Source: Archivesica marissinica (Eukaryota; Mollusca; Bivalvia; Venerida; Vesicomyidae). From it: 64,000 nucleotides of DNA. Both the position numbers and the translations under genes were made by a program. This document shows, one piece after another, positions 43,453 to 54,734 of the stretch (within the stretch, counting starts at the first letter, position 1; the number at the start of each line of letters is the position of its first letter). The stretch is taken from contig JABXNX010000076.1 of NCBI GenBank assembly GCA_014843695.1, positions 1 to 64,000 of the forward strand, given 5' to 3'. Under the pieces are notes generated by a model. That model saw nothing but the letters and a program-made list of their open reading frames with translations. It did not search any database and was not told the origin of the DNA.

Positions 43453-43500
43453 TTCCAGAATGTTTAGCGAATGAGATGGTTTGTAGGGACAACTAATGCC
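43453..43500 (+). pseudogene. 5' fragment of LDLa exon, unit 2
   Basis: Orthologous to 15,016. It encodes CLANEMVC and then meets a stop (GACAACTAA). Confidence 0.5.
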
Positions 43501-43708
43501 ATTTGTCAGTTGTCATGCTTTCTGACTATTGTCAAGAAATTCGTCAAGTATCGAAAATAGCACCAATTACACAGCCTACTCTGGCAATTCGATTTAAGAT
43601 TTAATTTAATTTAATTTTATTTATTTATTTTATTTATAGCATAATATACATGGATAATACAAAAGCCTTAGCTATCGATCTTTTGCATGAACTTGTTTGT
43701 CATTACAG

Positions 43709-43815
43709 CGCCGGTATGATCTTCCGGTCAGATGATATGTAGCGGTACGAATGTGTGTGCATCGGAATGTAGCAATGGAGAAGACGAAACTAAATGTCTA
43801 TCGTTCAACTCTTGA
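43709..43815 (+). pseudogene. Terminal LDLa exon with premature stop, unit 2
   Basis: Acceptor GTCATTACAG. The first Cys codon is TGA, and about 20 bp in the middle are deleted relative to unit 1. Apart from the TGA the frame continues to a second TGA at 43,813-43,815. If E1 were bypassed, the protein would still end without this module. Confidence 0.65.
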
Positions 43816-44231
43816 TGTGTACACTATTATATTTAGTCCTAAATCGTTCGCTTTGACAATGGGAAATTAAATGCGTTATTCCACTACTGTCAAGCTTTCA
43901 AGCAGTGGAAAAGAACATTTTATTTTAATAATATATAAATTTCATAAATGTCTATATATCAGTGGAAAGCATAAATTAATTGGTAATAACAAATACTATT
44001 TGGGCCAATGCAGGATCTTGCTATGAATACACCTTTCACACAAGCATGCCTTTGGCTGTCTGATTAGCGCAGTCGTTAGCGCGCTCGCTTCTCACGGGTT
44101 AAATAAAGTTTAAGTAAATCACATAAGCATGTTGAAGGCATATGTATTAATTTACAACGAAGATATATAAATCGATCCAATGTTCCGTCATAGGTTAATA
44201 GAAACGAGCGCAACCAACAGCATAATTTGCG
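43816..44231. other. 3' flank, weakened stem-loop and SINE fragment
   Basis: Contains the diverged counterpart of the 15,510 stem-loop (43,879-43,910) and a SINE family 2 head fragment at about 44,058-44,098 (TGATTAGCGCAGTCGTTAGC). Nothing else is recognised. Confidence 0.5.
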
Positions 44232-44516
44232 TGTGTGTTTTACGTTTATTTATCGTCGCTGTCGGTTGCCCATATGAGCGACGCCTCCTGAAGATTTTGG
44301 TCAATTTAGATGTTTGGAGGATAGTGCAATGAGACACACATTCTGTCTCCTCTGGTTCTTTTACGTGCACGGTGTAAAGCACCGACACGATACCTCGGTT
44401 TAATGTCCCATCTGAAAGACTGTTAATTGTAGTAGGGTCAGACGGGGGATCGAACCTGCGATCCCTGGATTACCAGCCCAGCGTGTTATTACTGGACTAC
44501 TGATCCGTCTGTTAAA
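44232..44516 (-). mobile_element. SINE family 3, reverse, unit 2
   Basis: Orthologous to 15,872-16,160, with short deletions. Confidence 0.7.
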
Positions 44517-44551
44517 TATGCGCACTTTCCATGATGGTTTTGTCATTACAG

Positions 44552-44600
44552 TGGCCGGATGTTTAGTGAATCAGATAGAGTGTGGCAGTAAGAAGAGAGA
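44552..44600 (+). pseudogene. LDLa-like exon remnant, unit 2
   Basis: After GTCATTACAG it encodes A-GCLVNQIECG, as at 16,198; no complete module. Confidence 0.4.
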
Positions 44601-44749
44601 ACTGATATACTGTCGGCATGGTACGTGCAATCAACATAGCATACCATGCCAGCAGTAGATACAATTTAATTTGATTTGACTTTTTACCAGGTGTTATCCA
44701 TGGCAAGCGGAAACAGTGACGGACTATTGAATACCCTGTTGAGATTGTT

Positions 44750-45430
44750 CTTCCTCCTAACTATACAGCATCCCAAACCTCCAGTAGTGAGCTGGGTTAA
44801 AATTATTCTGATTCCAGGTGTTACTTAGACCACTAACTACACAGCATCCCAAACCTACAGTAGTGAGCTGGGTTAAAATTGTTCTGATTCCAGGTGTTAC
44901 TTAGACCACTAACTACATAGAATCCCAAATATCCAGTAGTTAGCTGGGTTAAAATTGTTCTGATTCCAGGTGTTACTTAGACCACTAACTACATAGAATC
45001 CCAAATATCCAGTAGTGAGTTGTGTTAAAATTGTTCTGATTTAATTAGACCACTAACTACAAAGAATCCCAAATCGCCAGTAGTTAGCTAGGTTAAAATT
45101 GTTCTGATTCCAGGTGTTACTTAGACCACTAACTACATAGAATCCCAAATATCCAGTAGTGAGTTGTGTTAAAATTGTTCTGATTTAATTAGACCACTAA
45201 CTACAAAGAATCCCAAATATCCAGTAGTTAGCTAGGTTAAAATTGTTCTGATTCCAGGTGTTACTTAGACCACTAACTACATAGAATCCCAAATATCCAG
45301 TAGTGAACTGTGTTAAAAAAATTCTGATTCCAAGTGTTAATTAGACCACTAACTAAAATGCATCCCAAATCTCCAGTAGCTAGCTGGGTTAAAATTGTCT
45401 CCAAGTGTTATTAAACCACTAATAAACGTG
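44750..45430. repeat. Minisatellite F, unit 2 (about 76 bp, about 9 units)
   Basis: Same unit as 16,370-17,470. Here a higher-order pattern alternates units with GAGTTGTGTTAAAATTGTTC and units with TAGCTAGGTTAAAATTG. Confidence 0.9.
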
Positions 45431-45459
45431 AATATTATGAAGTAATAGGCATTAACATT

Positions 45460-45705
45460 TTGCATGCTAGCTGCATATATAATCACTTATGCAAACAGCA
45501 TAAATCCAGATCGGACGGTACAGAACATGTCGTCTGATCAGGCTCTATGGTGTTTGCTATTCGGATAGTGCATCTAAATATATCTGAATAGTACCAACAT
45601 AGATCCTGATCAGACATGGCGTTGCGCCGCGGTAGATCTGGATCTATGTTGTTTGCAAATGTGTTTTTATTTACTCAGCGGGCAAATGGTTAATATGTAG
45701 ATGAA
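45460..45705. repeat. Dispersed TGATCAG palindromic element, unit 2
   Basis: Orthologous to 17,505-17,745. It is followed at 45,770-45,990 by the same tRNA-Ser-like reverse fragment as at 17,765. Confidence 0.65.
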
Positions 45706-46148
45706 TAGTCCATTGGTGTTTGTGCTAGCGTTGAACGTTGCACATACAGCTTAGGTCATTTTACGGCTGTTATCGGTGGAGGAAGACCAACCAGCGTGTC
45801 CCTATGAGTAGTATATCAGGCATGGACGATCGTCCAGGTATAGAACCATCGTCCTTCCGCAAGCCAGCTGGATAACATCCTCATATGAAGCACTTCGACA
45901 TCCCCAGTTGAACCCACGGCTGTGAGCGGCAAGTAATTTGAAGTCAATGAACCGTTCATACTCACTCGGTCTGATACGCCAGGGGAAAATTCCCAATAGT
46001 CTTCTTTTCTTGGTATTAATGGAAATATATATCAGACTAAACTATGATAAATCGAATATATAACACGAACATAGCACGTGGGAAGATGCATATGTCGCAG
46101 ACCGCCGGCGAGCACTAAGGGTGTGTGGGTCGAGATCGACAAAGAAGG

Positions 46149-46325
46149 ATGAAACTATTTTATAAATGTCTACTGTGTTTTATTCTCGCGATCCTCAAAG
46201 CTTTCCCAGCCATTACAGCCTGTTCAGCCGTTTCTCTCTCTGCAACCAATATACAGTTTCATACTTTTATAGACCTACTCTGGTATGTGACATCTGTGAT
46301 CGGGATGATTCAAAAAGATGTTTGA
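46149..46325 (+). CDS. Possible small secreted or membrane peptide, unit 2 only
   Basis: Short frame starting MKLFYKCLLCFILAILKAF, which has the look of a signal peptide (one Lys, then a hydrophobic core), followed by ITACSAVSLSATN and about 30 further residues to a stop; 58 residues in all. The signal-like part lies in a segment of about 100 bp that is absent from unit 1 (near 18,162). No homolog is recognised. It may be chance. Confidence 0.25.
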   Translation: MKLFYKCLLCFILAILKAFPAITACSAVSLSATNIQFHTFIDLLWYVTSVIGMIQKDV

Positions 46326-46376
46326 TGGAAACTTTGTGAATATATGATGGTAACAGTTGTTCTAGGTGGACATAAG

Positions 46377-46622
46377 TTTAAACTTTATTTATTTCACAAG
46401 GATTGCGAAGCAAGTTTTAACAACTTATATTAATCACTCTCGTGGCGCAGATGGAAGCGTAAATATGGGCATTCGTGTGAGAGTAAACCGGAGTACCCGA
46501 AGAAAATTCACCTGTCCGATCTGGCGACCATCATATCATCTCACATACTTCCAACTCCGAGGATCGAACCCTGGTTGCATTGGTGAGAAGAGAGCGCGCT
46601 AACCACTGCGCTAATCGGACAT
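46377..46622 (-). mobile_element. SINE family 2, reverse, unit 2
   Basis: Orthologous to 18,361-18,605. Confidence 0.7.
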
Positions 46623-47049
46623 CCAATTAATCGATTAAGGCCAGTGTTCGTGGCTGTTAGTGAAGTTTTTTCCACTTCCGTATATTTCTGTAGTAAATTG
46701 GACACTTCGGTGACCACAATGACCACATGCGTTAACATATTTCTCTTTCTACCAAAATCATACCACCTCCGTCTAATAATTCAAAATTATATCATAGCGT
46801 CACCAAACATGATGCTGAAATGAATCTAAAGATCCTATCATACCGAGCTCACACAATACCTGTCGCTTGTTTATCTGTTTCAAATGGTAGTAGTAATGAC
46901 TATCCTTTCAGCTGAATTGTGTCTGGGTTCTTTTCGAGCGATTCCAGAAAAACAACTAAATGTATGGATTAGTGAACCATAGCGATCGATGTGCTCCTAA
47001 TATGCAATTAACAGGCATTCCCATCCATGATTGGCAAATTGCATGTGTG
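46623..47049. other. No recognised feature
   Basis: Collinear with 18,606-19,035; no gene or repeat is seen. Confidence 0.4.
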
Positions 47050-47332
47050 AGTGTTTTACGTTTATTGATCGTCGCTAACGGTTGCCCATATGAGCGACGC
47101 CTCCTGAAGAGATTAGTCATTTTAGATGTTTGAGGGATAGTGCAATGATAGAGACAGAGACCCATTCCAGAGTCTCATCTGGTTCATTTACGTACACGGT
47201 GTACAGCACCGACAAGAGACCTCGGTTTAATGTCCCATCTTAATTTAATTAGGGTCAGACGGGGGATCGAACCTGCGATCCCTGGATTACCAGTCCAGCG
47301 TGTTACCACTGGACTACAGATCCGTCTGTAAG
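47050..47332 (-). mobile_element. SINE family 3, reverse, unit 2
   Basis: Orthologous to 19,036-19,318. Confidence 0.7.
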
Positions 47333-47719
47333 GCAAATTTCACAAACAAGCGAGTTCTTTTATAACCTGACAATGCTTTGAACTAATTATTTAATCTAAG
47401 TTTAATATATTTAAGAACTGTATCGCCATACCTCACTAATGTCATATTTGGACAAGTGGGGTTACTGTGCAAAAGCACTGGACAGTTTTATCATACACAG
47501 TCACTGGAAGTATCTTTCTTTAACCAGGAATGCCTCCTTTCTAATTACAGAGAGGGTGCCACTATGTTATTACAATACATTTATATCGCTGAGGAACGTA
47601 TATGCCCTGTTGGTATATATGCTATGAACTGCTTCACTAATTATATGCAGCTGATATGCGCACTGGAAGCTACGGGCATACTCAGTTTTGGGCAACGTTT
47701 TTGTACAGTGTCTTACAGA

Positions 47720-48125
47720 TTACGTTGTTCCCATGATGGTGTAAGGACATGCACATGGTATGTCGCAAATCTGGCCAAGTTATAGTTAACGTTGTTCCCA
47801 TGATGGTGTATGGACAGGCACATGGTATGTCGCAAATCTGGCCAAGTTATAGTTAACGTTGTTCCCATGATGATGTATGGACAGGCACATGGTATGTCGC
47901 AAATCTGGCCAAGTTATAGTTAACGTTGTTCCCATGATGGTGTATGGACAGGCACATGGTATGTCGCAAATCTGGCCAAGTTATAGTTTACGTTGTTCCC
48001 ATGATGGGGTATGGACAGGCACATGGTATGTCGCAAATCTGGCCAAGTTATAGTTTACGTTGTTCCCATGATGATGTATGGACAGGCACATGGTATGTCG
48101 CAAATCTGGCCAAGTTATAGTTAAC
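47720..48125. repeat. Minisatellite G, unit 2 only (67 bp, about 6 units)
   Basis: Near-identical units with GTTGTTCCCATGATGGTGTA, GGACAGGCACATGGTATGTC and AATCTGGCCAAGTTATAGTT. Unit 1 has one copy at about 19,707. The units are almost identical, so the expansion is recent. The preceding 47,333-47,720 has no recognised feature. Confidence 0.95.
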
Positions 48126-48127
48126 AT

Positions 48128-48232
48128 AGAAATACTGTTAATTTTATTAGGGTCAGACGGGGGATCGAACATGCGATTCCTGGATTACCAGTCCAGCGTG
48201 CTACAACTGGACTACATATCCGTATGTGAGCC
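48128..48232 (-). mobile_element. SINE family 3 head fragment, reverse
   Basis: TTATTAGGGTCAGACGGGGG to ACTACATATCCGTATG: the head part of the element found whole at 20,262 in unit 1. The rest was lost where the 67-bp array ends. Confidence 0.65.
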
Positions 48233-48294
48233 ATTTCTGACGTATGAGACACCTCTTCCTTTATGAATATCAGTACTTCCCGAATTCTATGCTT

Positions 48295-48590
48295 GTATGC
48301 CTGGCGCCAGGCTGGTAGGCAATCGGTAACCATTATATAACTAGCTGGCGGCTCACCAACCGGTCATAGCTCCCTGATGAGGTTCGAACCTTCGACTTCC
48401 CGCTCCGTAGGGGGACGTCATAACCACTAGGCCCGGAGATGTCAGGCGCCAGGCTGGTAGGCAATCGGTAACCATTATATAACTAGCTGGCGGCTCACCA
48501 ACCGGTCATAGCTCCCTGATGATGTTCGAACCTTCGACTTCCCGCTCCGTAGGGGGACGCCATAACCACTAAGCCCGGAGACGGTTGCAT
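48295..48590 (-). repeat. Repeat H, unit 2: two tRNA-like 143-bp copies
   Basis: Orthologous to 20,612-20,905. Both copies retain the minus-strand TCCGGGCCTAGTGGTTATG-type head, one as TCCGGGCTTAGTGG. Confidence 0.65.
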
Positions 48591-49200
48591 TGTATTCCAG
48601 TTTACTTTTATTTCCCTTATGTACTAGTATACACTACTAGTTTGTATTACATTAAATCCGAACTTTAATCAGGCTTGGCTCTTAACAATAGTTTCATTGC
48701 TTAGCTGAATTAAAACCCATGTTGAAACTAATCTAAATCGCATCTCTGTTTTCCAAGATCAGCATACGGTTTTGTACACCGTACAAACAAGATGGCCGAT
48801 TGTTGTGACATAAAGGCATGGCCATTTGCATCTAATAAAATAGAGGTTTACAGAATTGGTAACACATTATAACAAGTTTTGTATTGTCTTAGGCAATATA
48901 TTTCACAAATGTTATATTTGTTACATGCAGTCAATTTGGACACTGCTTGCAAATGTTTTGGTTTCTAAAACCAAAATAAGCACCCAGCTTACAGTTTCTT
49001 GTCAATATATGTCTATCAAACCTGAGTCCACCCTCAAATCAATGCTCCCTCTGCTTGTGTTCCCATGTGCCCACGTTAGAGATAGAGATAATATACATGC
49101 ATACATCATATAATGCATGTTGACTAACTGGAGAGGGCACTAGCTAATGTTTGTAAAACTTGATGCCCAACCCATTTGCTTCTAGATTGTATTCTTGCAC
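48591..49200. other. Collinear flank, then unit 2-specific sequence
   Basis: Matches unit 1 (20,906 onward) to about 48,872, then switches to about 330 bp of unrelated sequence leading into the 71-bp array. An open frame here is not recognised. Confidence 0.4.
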
Positions 49201-49204
49201 TGTT

Positions 49205-51194
49205 CAAGTATAAGCATAGCATTGTAGTTGCATCATTTTGCTTATATATTTATCATGTTTATATTTGTAATTGTATTGTATATAAACAAGCATTGTAGAT
49301 GCATCATTTTGCTTATATATTTATCATGTTTATATTGTAATTATGAATAAAAAGCATGTAGTTGCATCATTTTGCTTATATATTTATCATGTTTATATTT
49401 GTAATTGTATTGTATATAAACAAGCATTGTGTTGCATCATTTTGCTTATATATTTATCATGTTTATATTTGTAATTGTATTGTATATAAACAAGCATTGC
49501 AGTTGCATCATTTTGCTTATATATTTACCATGTTTATATTTGTAATTGTATTGTATATAAACAAGCATTGTAGTTGCATCATTTTGCTTATATATTTATC
49601 ATGTTTATATTTGTAATTGTATTGTATATAAACAAGCATTGTAGTTGCATCATTTTGCTTATATATTTACCATGTTTATATTTGTAATTGTATTGTATAT
49701 AAACAAGCATTGTAGTTGCATCATTTTGCTTATATATTTATCATGTTTATATTTGTAATTGTATTGTATATAAACAAGCATTGTAGTTGCATCATTTTGC
49801 TTATATATTTACCATGTTTATATTTGTAATTGTATTGTATATAAACAAGCATTGTAGTTGCATCATTTTGCTTATATATTTACCATGTTTATATTTGTAA
49901 TTGTATTGTATATAAACAAGCATTGTAGTTGCATCATTTTGCTTATATATTTACCATGTTTATATTTGTAATTGTATTGTATATAAACAAGCATTGCAGT
50001 TGCATCATTTTGCTTATATATTTACCATGTTTATATTTGTAATTGTATTGTATATAAACAAGCATTGCAGTTGTATCAGTTTGCTTATATATTTATCATG
50101 TTTATATTTGTAATTGTATTGTATATAAACAAGCATTGCAGTTGTATCAGTTTGCTTATATATTTACCATGTTTATATTTGTAATTGTATTGTATATAAA
50201 CAAGCATTGCAGTTGTATCATTTTGCTTATATATTTACCATGTTTATATTTGTATTGTATATAAACAAGCATTGCAGTTGTATCATTTTGCTTATATATT
50301 TACCATGTTTATATTTGTATTGTATTGTATATAAACAAGCATTGCAGTTGCATCATTTTGCTTATATATTTACCATGTTTATATTTGTAAATGTATTGTA
50401 TTAAACAAGCCATTGTAGTTGCATCATTTTGCTTAATATACCATGTTTATACTTTATAATTGTATGTATATAACACACAGCATTGTAGATGCATATATTT
50501 GCTTATAATATTTACCAAGTTTTATTAGTAATTGTATCTGTATAAAAAAGCATTGTAGTTGCATCATTTTGATATATATTTACCGAGTAACTATTGTAAG
50601 GGTATTGTATATAAACAAGCATTGCAGTTGTATCATTTTGCTTATATATTTATCATGTTTGTATTGTATATAAACAAGCATTGCAGTTGTATCATTTTGC
50701 TTATATATTTATCATGTTTGTATTGTATATAAACAAGCATTGCAGTTGTATCATTTTGCTTATATATTTATCATGTTTGTATTGTATATAAACAAGCATT
50801 GCAGTTGTATCATTTTGCTTATATATTTATCATGTTTGTATTGTATATAAACAAGCATTGCAGTTGTATCATTTTGCTTATATATTTATCATGTTTGTAT
50901 TGTATATAAACAAGCATTGCAGTTGTATCATTTTGCTTATATATTTATCATGTTTGTATTGTATATAAACAAGCATTGCAGTTGTATCATTTTGCTTATA
51001 TATTTATCATGTTTGTATTGTATATAAACAAGCATTGCAGTTGTATCATTTTGCTTATATATTTATCATGTTTGTATTGTATTGTATATAAACAAGCATT
51101 GCAGTTGTATCATTTTGCTTATATATTTATCATGTTTGTATTGTATATAAACAAGCATTGCAGTTGTATCATTTTGCTTATATATTTATCATGT
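49205..51194. repeat. Minisatellite C (71 bp, then 59 bp), cut by the gap
   Basis: About 17 units of 71 bp containing GCATCATTTTGCTTATATAT and TTTGTAATTGTATTGTATAT. A degenerate zone lies at about 50,390-50,600. Then about 10 near-identical 59-bp units follow, in which ATATTTGTAATT is deleted and GCAGTTGTATCATT is typical. It runs directly into the N gap. Not seen in unit 1. Confidence 0.95.
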
Positions 51195-52194
51195 NNNNNN
51201 NNNNNNNNNNNNNNNNNNNNNNNNNNNNNNNNNNNNNNNNNNNNNNNNNNNNNNNNNNNNNNNNNNNNNNNNNNNNNNNNNNNNNNNNNNNNNNNNNNNN
51301 NNNNNNNNNNNNNNNNNNNNNNNNNNNNNNNNNNNNNNNNNNNNNNNNNNNNNNNNNNNNNNNNNNNNNNNNNNNNNNNNNNNNNNNNNNNNNNNNNNNN
51401 NNNNNNNNNNNNNNNNNNNNNNNNNNNNNNNNNNNNNNNNNNNNNNNNNNNNNNNNNNNNNNNNNNNNNNNNNNNNNNNNNNNNNNNNNNNNNNNNNNNN
51501 NNNNNNNNNNNNNNNNNNNNNNNNNNNNNNNNNNNNNNNNNNNNNNNNNNNNNNNNNNNNNNNNNNNNNNNNNNNNNNNNNNNNNNNNNNNNNNNNNNNN
51601 NNNNNNNNNNNNNNNNNNNNNNNNNNNNNNNNNNNNNNNNNNNNNNNNNNNNNNNNNNNNNNNNNNNNNNNNNNNNNNNNNNNNNNNNNNNNNNNNNNNN
51701 NNNNNNNNNNNNNNNNNNNNNNNNNNNNNNNNNNNNNNNNNNNNNNNNNNNNNNNNNNNNNNNNNNNNNNNNNNNNNNNNNNNNNNNNNNNNNNNNNNNN
51801 NNNNNNNNNNNNNNNNNNNNNNNNNNNNNNNNNNNNNNNNNNNNNNNNNNNNNNNNNNNNNNNNNNNNNNNNNNNNNNNNNNNNNNNNNNNNNNNNNNNN
51901 NNNNNNNNNNNNNNNNNNNNNNNNNNNNNNNNNNNNNNNNNNNNNNNNNNNNNNNNNNNNNNNNNNNNNNNNNNNNNNNNNNNNNNNNNNNNNNNNNNNN
52001 NNNNNNNNNNNNNNNNNNNNNNNNNNNNNNNNNNNNNNNNNNNNNNNNNNNNNNNNNNNNNNNNNNNNNNNNNNNNNNNNNNNNNNNNNNNNNNNNNNNN
52101 NNNNNNNNNNNNNNNNNNNNNNNNNNNNNNNNNNNNNNNNNNNNNNNNNNNNNNNNNNNNNNNNNNNNNNNNNNNNNNNNNNNNNNNNNNNNNN
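51195..52194. other. Assembly gap, exactly 1,000 N
   Basis: Placeholder-length run of N directly after the 59-bp array. Unit 1 sequence corresponding to about 21,190-24,855 (Harbinger relic, tRNA-Lys-like pair, several SINEs) is missing here, so the true gap may be longer or the segment absent. Confidence 0.99.
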
Positions 52195-52195
52195 T

Positions 52196-52360
52196 GGGTT
52201 TAGCTCAATTGCTAAACAAGTTCCTACAACTTATACTGATCACTTTCGAGACCTCATTCCTGATGGAACACATCGCCAGGAGGCAGAGCGAAGATACAAT
52301 GTAGAAATTTAAATGCCTTGTCTAAGACACAGTCGAAACGTCTACAGCCGGTATTACTGA
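52196..52360 (-). mobile_element. SINE family 1, reverse, 5' truncated, unit 2
   Basis: Orthologous to 24,858-25,015; re-entry of collinear sequence after the gap. A second fragment is at 52,400-52,450. Confidence 0.65.
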
Positions 52361-52542
52361 TTCTAAAACATGACCCTAATTAGTTTATACACATTTATTT
52401 TGCTCGATTGCGAAACAAGTTCGATCAACTTATATTAATCACTCTCGATGTATTATCGATATGCAATGTGTGCTTAGTAATACACATATGTAACTATGAG
52501 TTTTCATTTTGGCGCAACGGAGGATAATTAATTGTTAGCATT

Positions 52543-52785
52543 TTATTTTTCAATAATACTTCTTAATACACTTGCGTCTTTTATATATTTCGTAGGGTTT
52601 AATACAGCAGGTTTTGTTGTTGAAGTTATCAGTTCAATACAGTTGAACATAGATGGACGATACTGATGGTATCGTTTAATAGATTTCTCTGTAATGTCTT
52701 CATACCATATTAACATGAAATGATACTCGTCTTCAACATTCAAAGTGTTACAGCATAAACAATATCTCTCACATTCGTTTCATAT
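52543..52785 (-). pseudogene. Non-LTR retrotransposon C-terminal fragment, unit 2
   Basis: Same as 25,193-25,435: CERYCLCCN, NVEDEYHFML, KRYHQYRPSMFNCIEL. Only about three residues differ between copies over 66 codons. Confidence 0.5.
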
Positions 52786-53146
52786 CTGTCGTATACCGCA
52801 GATCCTTTGAGATGTTCAGCTTGAAGGCAAACAGCTCTATCTCTCTCTTTTAAGCAGGAATGGTATCTTAATACAGACTAACATGTTCTTTAGCATGAAC
52901 TGATATTATTTTACGAATTAGTTTACGTTTTTACGAATTAGTTTACGTTATGCGTTTGAGGCTTATCACATATACATACAACTTAGTTTTGTATGGCACG
53001 TTATTAAATATGCTTACTATGCATTCAACTACCTTTGATATCCGAATTCTACATTATTTATTCAGTCAAACAAAACCGCAGCAGTACGTCGAACGTGTTA
53101 TAGCAATATGTTAAATATTTTTTAAATATTATAATATCATAAGGAA

Positions 53147-53154
53147 TATATATA
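53147..53154 (+). promoter_or_regulatory. Candidate TATA box of lectin gene, unit 2
   Basis: TATATATA in the context AAGGAATATATATAGAAATT, about 105 bp before the start codon. Confidence 0.35.
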
Positions 53155-53256
53155 GAAATTATACATACCATATATCTCTTATAATTCCCTAGTGTGTGTT
53201 TCTGAGTAACTATAAACGTACATGTTATATTTCGGACGATTCAAACGAGAATAATC

Positions 53257-54015
53257 ATGAACGATTTAAACGTAGTAAATATCGCCCTATGTCTGATGGC
53301 AGTGTTTGGTGTCAATTGTTTCACTGTTTCTGAGAGTAATGGCACGTCTGCTGACGATATTGACGGACATACTTTAATTCAGATGGGGAGAAAACTGCAT
53401 AAACCCATGCTAACAATGCTCGGACTGGCGATACGGAATCTCCACCCGTGTGCAGAATGGACTCAGTGGACGAAATGCGAAGCCATAGGAACGAATTACT
53501 TTGGCAAACGCACACGAACAAGACAATGCGGAGTAGATTCTGAGATGAACGACGGAAGCAGAAAGACAGAGACGGGTTCGGAGACAGACGATGGGGGCAG
53601 AAAGACAGAGACAGATTTAGGTATTTGCGAAGGTTTCTGTTCCAAAGACTATAACATGACGGCGAGTGGTTTCTGTTTGAAGCTCTATGTCACGAAGAAA
53701 ACCAACGATGATGCGGAGACACAGTGTCAAGCCGACGGGGGACATCTTATAAACATTGAAACAGAAATTAAGTACAAGGAAGTTCTGAATATGCTAAACG
53801 GCTTTACATCAAACATCTACATTGGAGGACGACGTGCAGATGCCAGTTCAGCTTGGGAATTTAATTACGGTGTGCAGCATAGTTTTGTGAAATGGTATAA
53901 TGGATATCCTAGAAATAAATCGGGATACTTGTGCATGGCCTTAACCCAACAAGGACGCTGGTACGATACTACGTGCACTCAGAAGTTTGGCTTTCTTTGT
54001 GAAATAATTATATAA
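53257..54015 (+). CDS. Secreted TSP1-like plus C-type lectin protein, copy 2
   Basis: 252 codons in one exon, the same length and architecture as copy 1: signal peptide core IALCLMAVFGVNC, TSP1-like module (CAEWTQWTKC, RTRTRQC), acidic GxRKTE insert, C-type lectin-like domain ending FGFLCE. About 20 of the first 227 residues differ from copy 1. Residues 230-245, however, are almost entirely replaced (TQQGRWYDTTCTQKF here; STPRHRFNISCNTKY in copy 1). The WND position reads WYD, closer to a canonical lectin than copy 1. YPRN occupies the EPN position. No in-frame upstream ATG competes for the start. Confidence 0.85.
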   Translation: MNDLNVVNIALCLMAVFGVNCFTVSESNGTSADDIDGHTLIQMGRKLHKPMLTMLGLAIRNLHPCAEWTQWTKCEAIGTNYFGKRTRTRQCGVDSEMNDGSRKTETGSETDDGGRKTETDLGICEGFCSKDYNMTASGFCLKLYVTKKTNDDAETQCQADGGHLINIETEIKYKEVLNMLNGFTSNIYIGGRRADASSAWEFNYGVQHSFVKWYNGYPRNKSGYLCMALTQQGRWYDTTCTQKFGFLCEIII

Positions 54016-54169
54016 AAGGGACAAAATGGCGAAAGGAACCCAATATGTATCACTTTTTGAAAACTATATAGCTCTCAACTACAAGTATCTGTGTACTTGC
54101 TTTTATGTAAAGAATGAATCACCGGTTAATAGTTATCATCGAGGTATGAACTATATTGGGCGTGCTTAA

Positions 54170-54335
54170 AGTGTGTGAACGCCGCGTCTAATCAGGATCT
54201 ATGTTGTTTGATATTCGGACAGGTACTTCAGCATATAGCCTGATCAGACGACACGCTATGTTCTGTCTGATCGGGTTCTCTGCTTTTTGCAAGTCGATTT
54301 TATGCGACATTGGAGGTGAAAGAGTCAACATAGAC
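54170..54335. repeat. Dispersed TGATCAG palindromic element, unit 2
   Basis: Orthologous to 26,795; the first motif is mutated to CTAATCAGGATC. Confidence 0.65.
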
Positions 54336-54734
54336 AGACCAGTTGCAGTCGTTGATCCTGATTAATTGGCGTATTATAGTAGCCATTTGTGTTTGTTTGG
54401 TTTAGGGCTTTACACTAGCACCAACAGTATAGGTCATGTTGCTAATCTCCAGTTAGTATTTGTAAAGGAAGATACAGTGTGCTATTAAGAGCAGATATTT
54501 TACACACGGACGGGTAGAACCACCGTCCTACCTCAAGTCATCATATGAAATAATTAGACATCCCACTGGGACTTGAACTAGAGTACAAATATTAGTAATG
54601 TCAACAAAACGTTGATGTAATCTTTATTAATCAAAGCAGATACTATTGATTCATATTATATGAACAGTGATTGAACACTATATCATTATATTCTAAACAC
54701 TCATGTGGTTGTCCCAAATTGCTATTTGTATCCG
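54336..54734. other. No supported gene
   Basis: Collinear with 26,963-27,354; nothing recognised. Confidence 0.4.

Larger units (their letters stand above)
32603..43815 (+). pseudogene. Pseudoprotease-LDLa gene, unit 2 (all exons in window; two nonsense codons)
   Basis: Exons E1 (32,603-32,755), E1b (35,358), E2 (36,837), E3 (38,588), E4 (38,977), LDLa exons at 40,473, 41,456, 41,972, 42,956 and a terminal exon at 43,709. E1 has TGA at 32,669-32,671 where unit 3 has AGA. The terminal exon has TGA in place of its first Cys codon. Exons between are open and splice sites look usable, so inactivation may be recent. Alternatively the gene could use another first exon. Confidence 0.55.

Noticed and set aside
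48856..49113. 85-codon frame before array C
   Set aside because: No domain, no counterpart in unit 1, and it lies in AT-rich sequence beside the array.
50976..52304. Long open frames spanning the N gap
   Set aside because: Translation through N placeholders and a minisatellite; meaningless.
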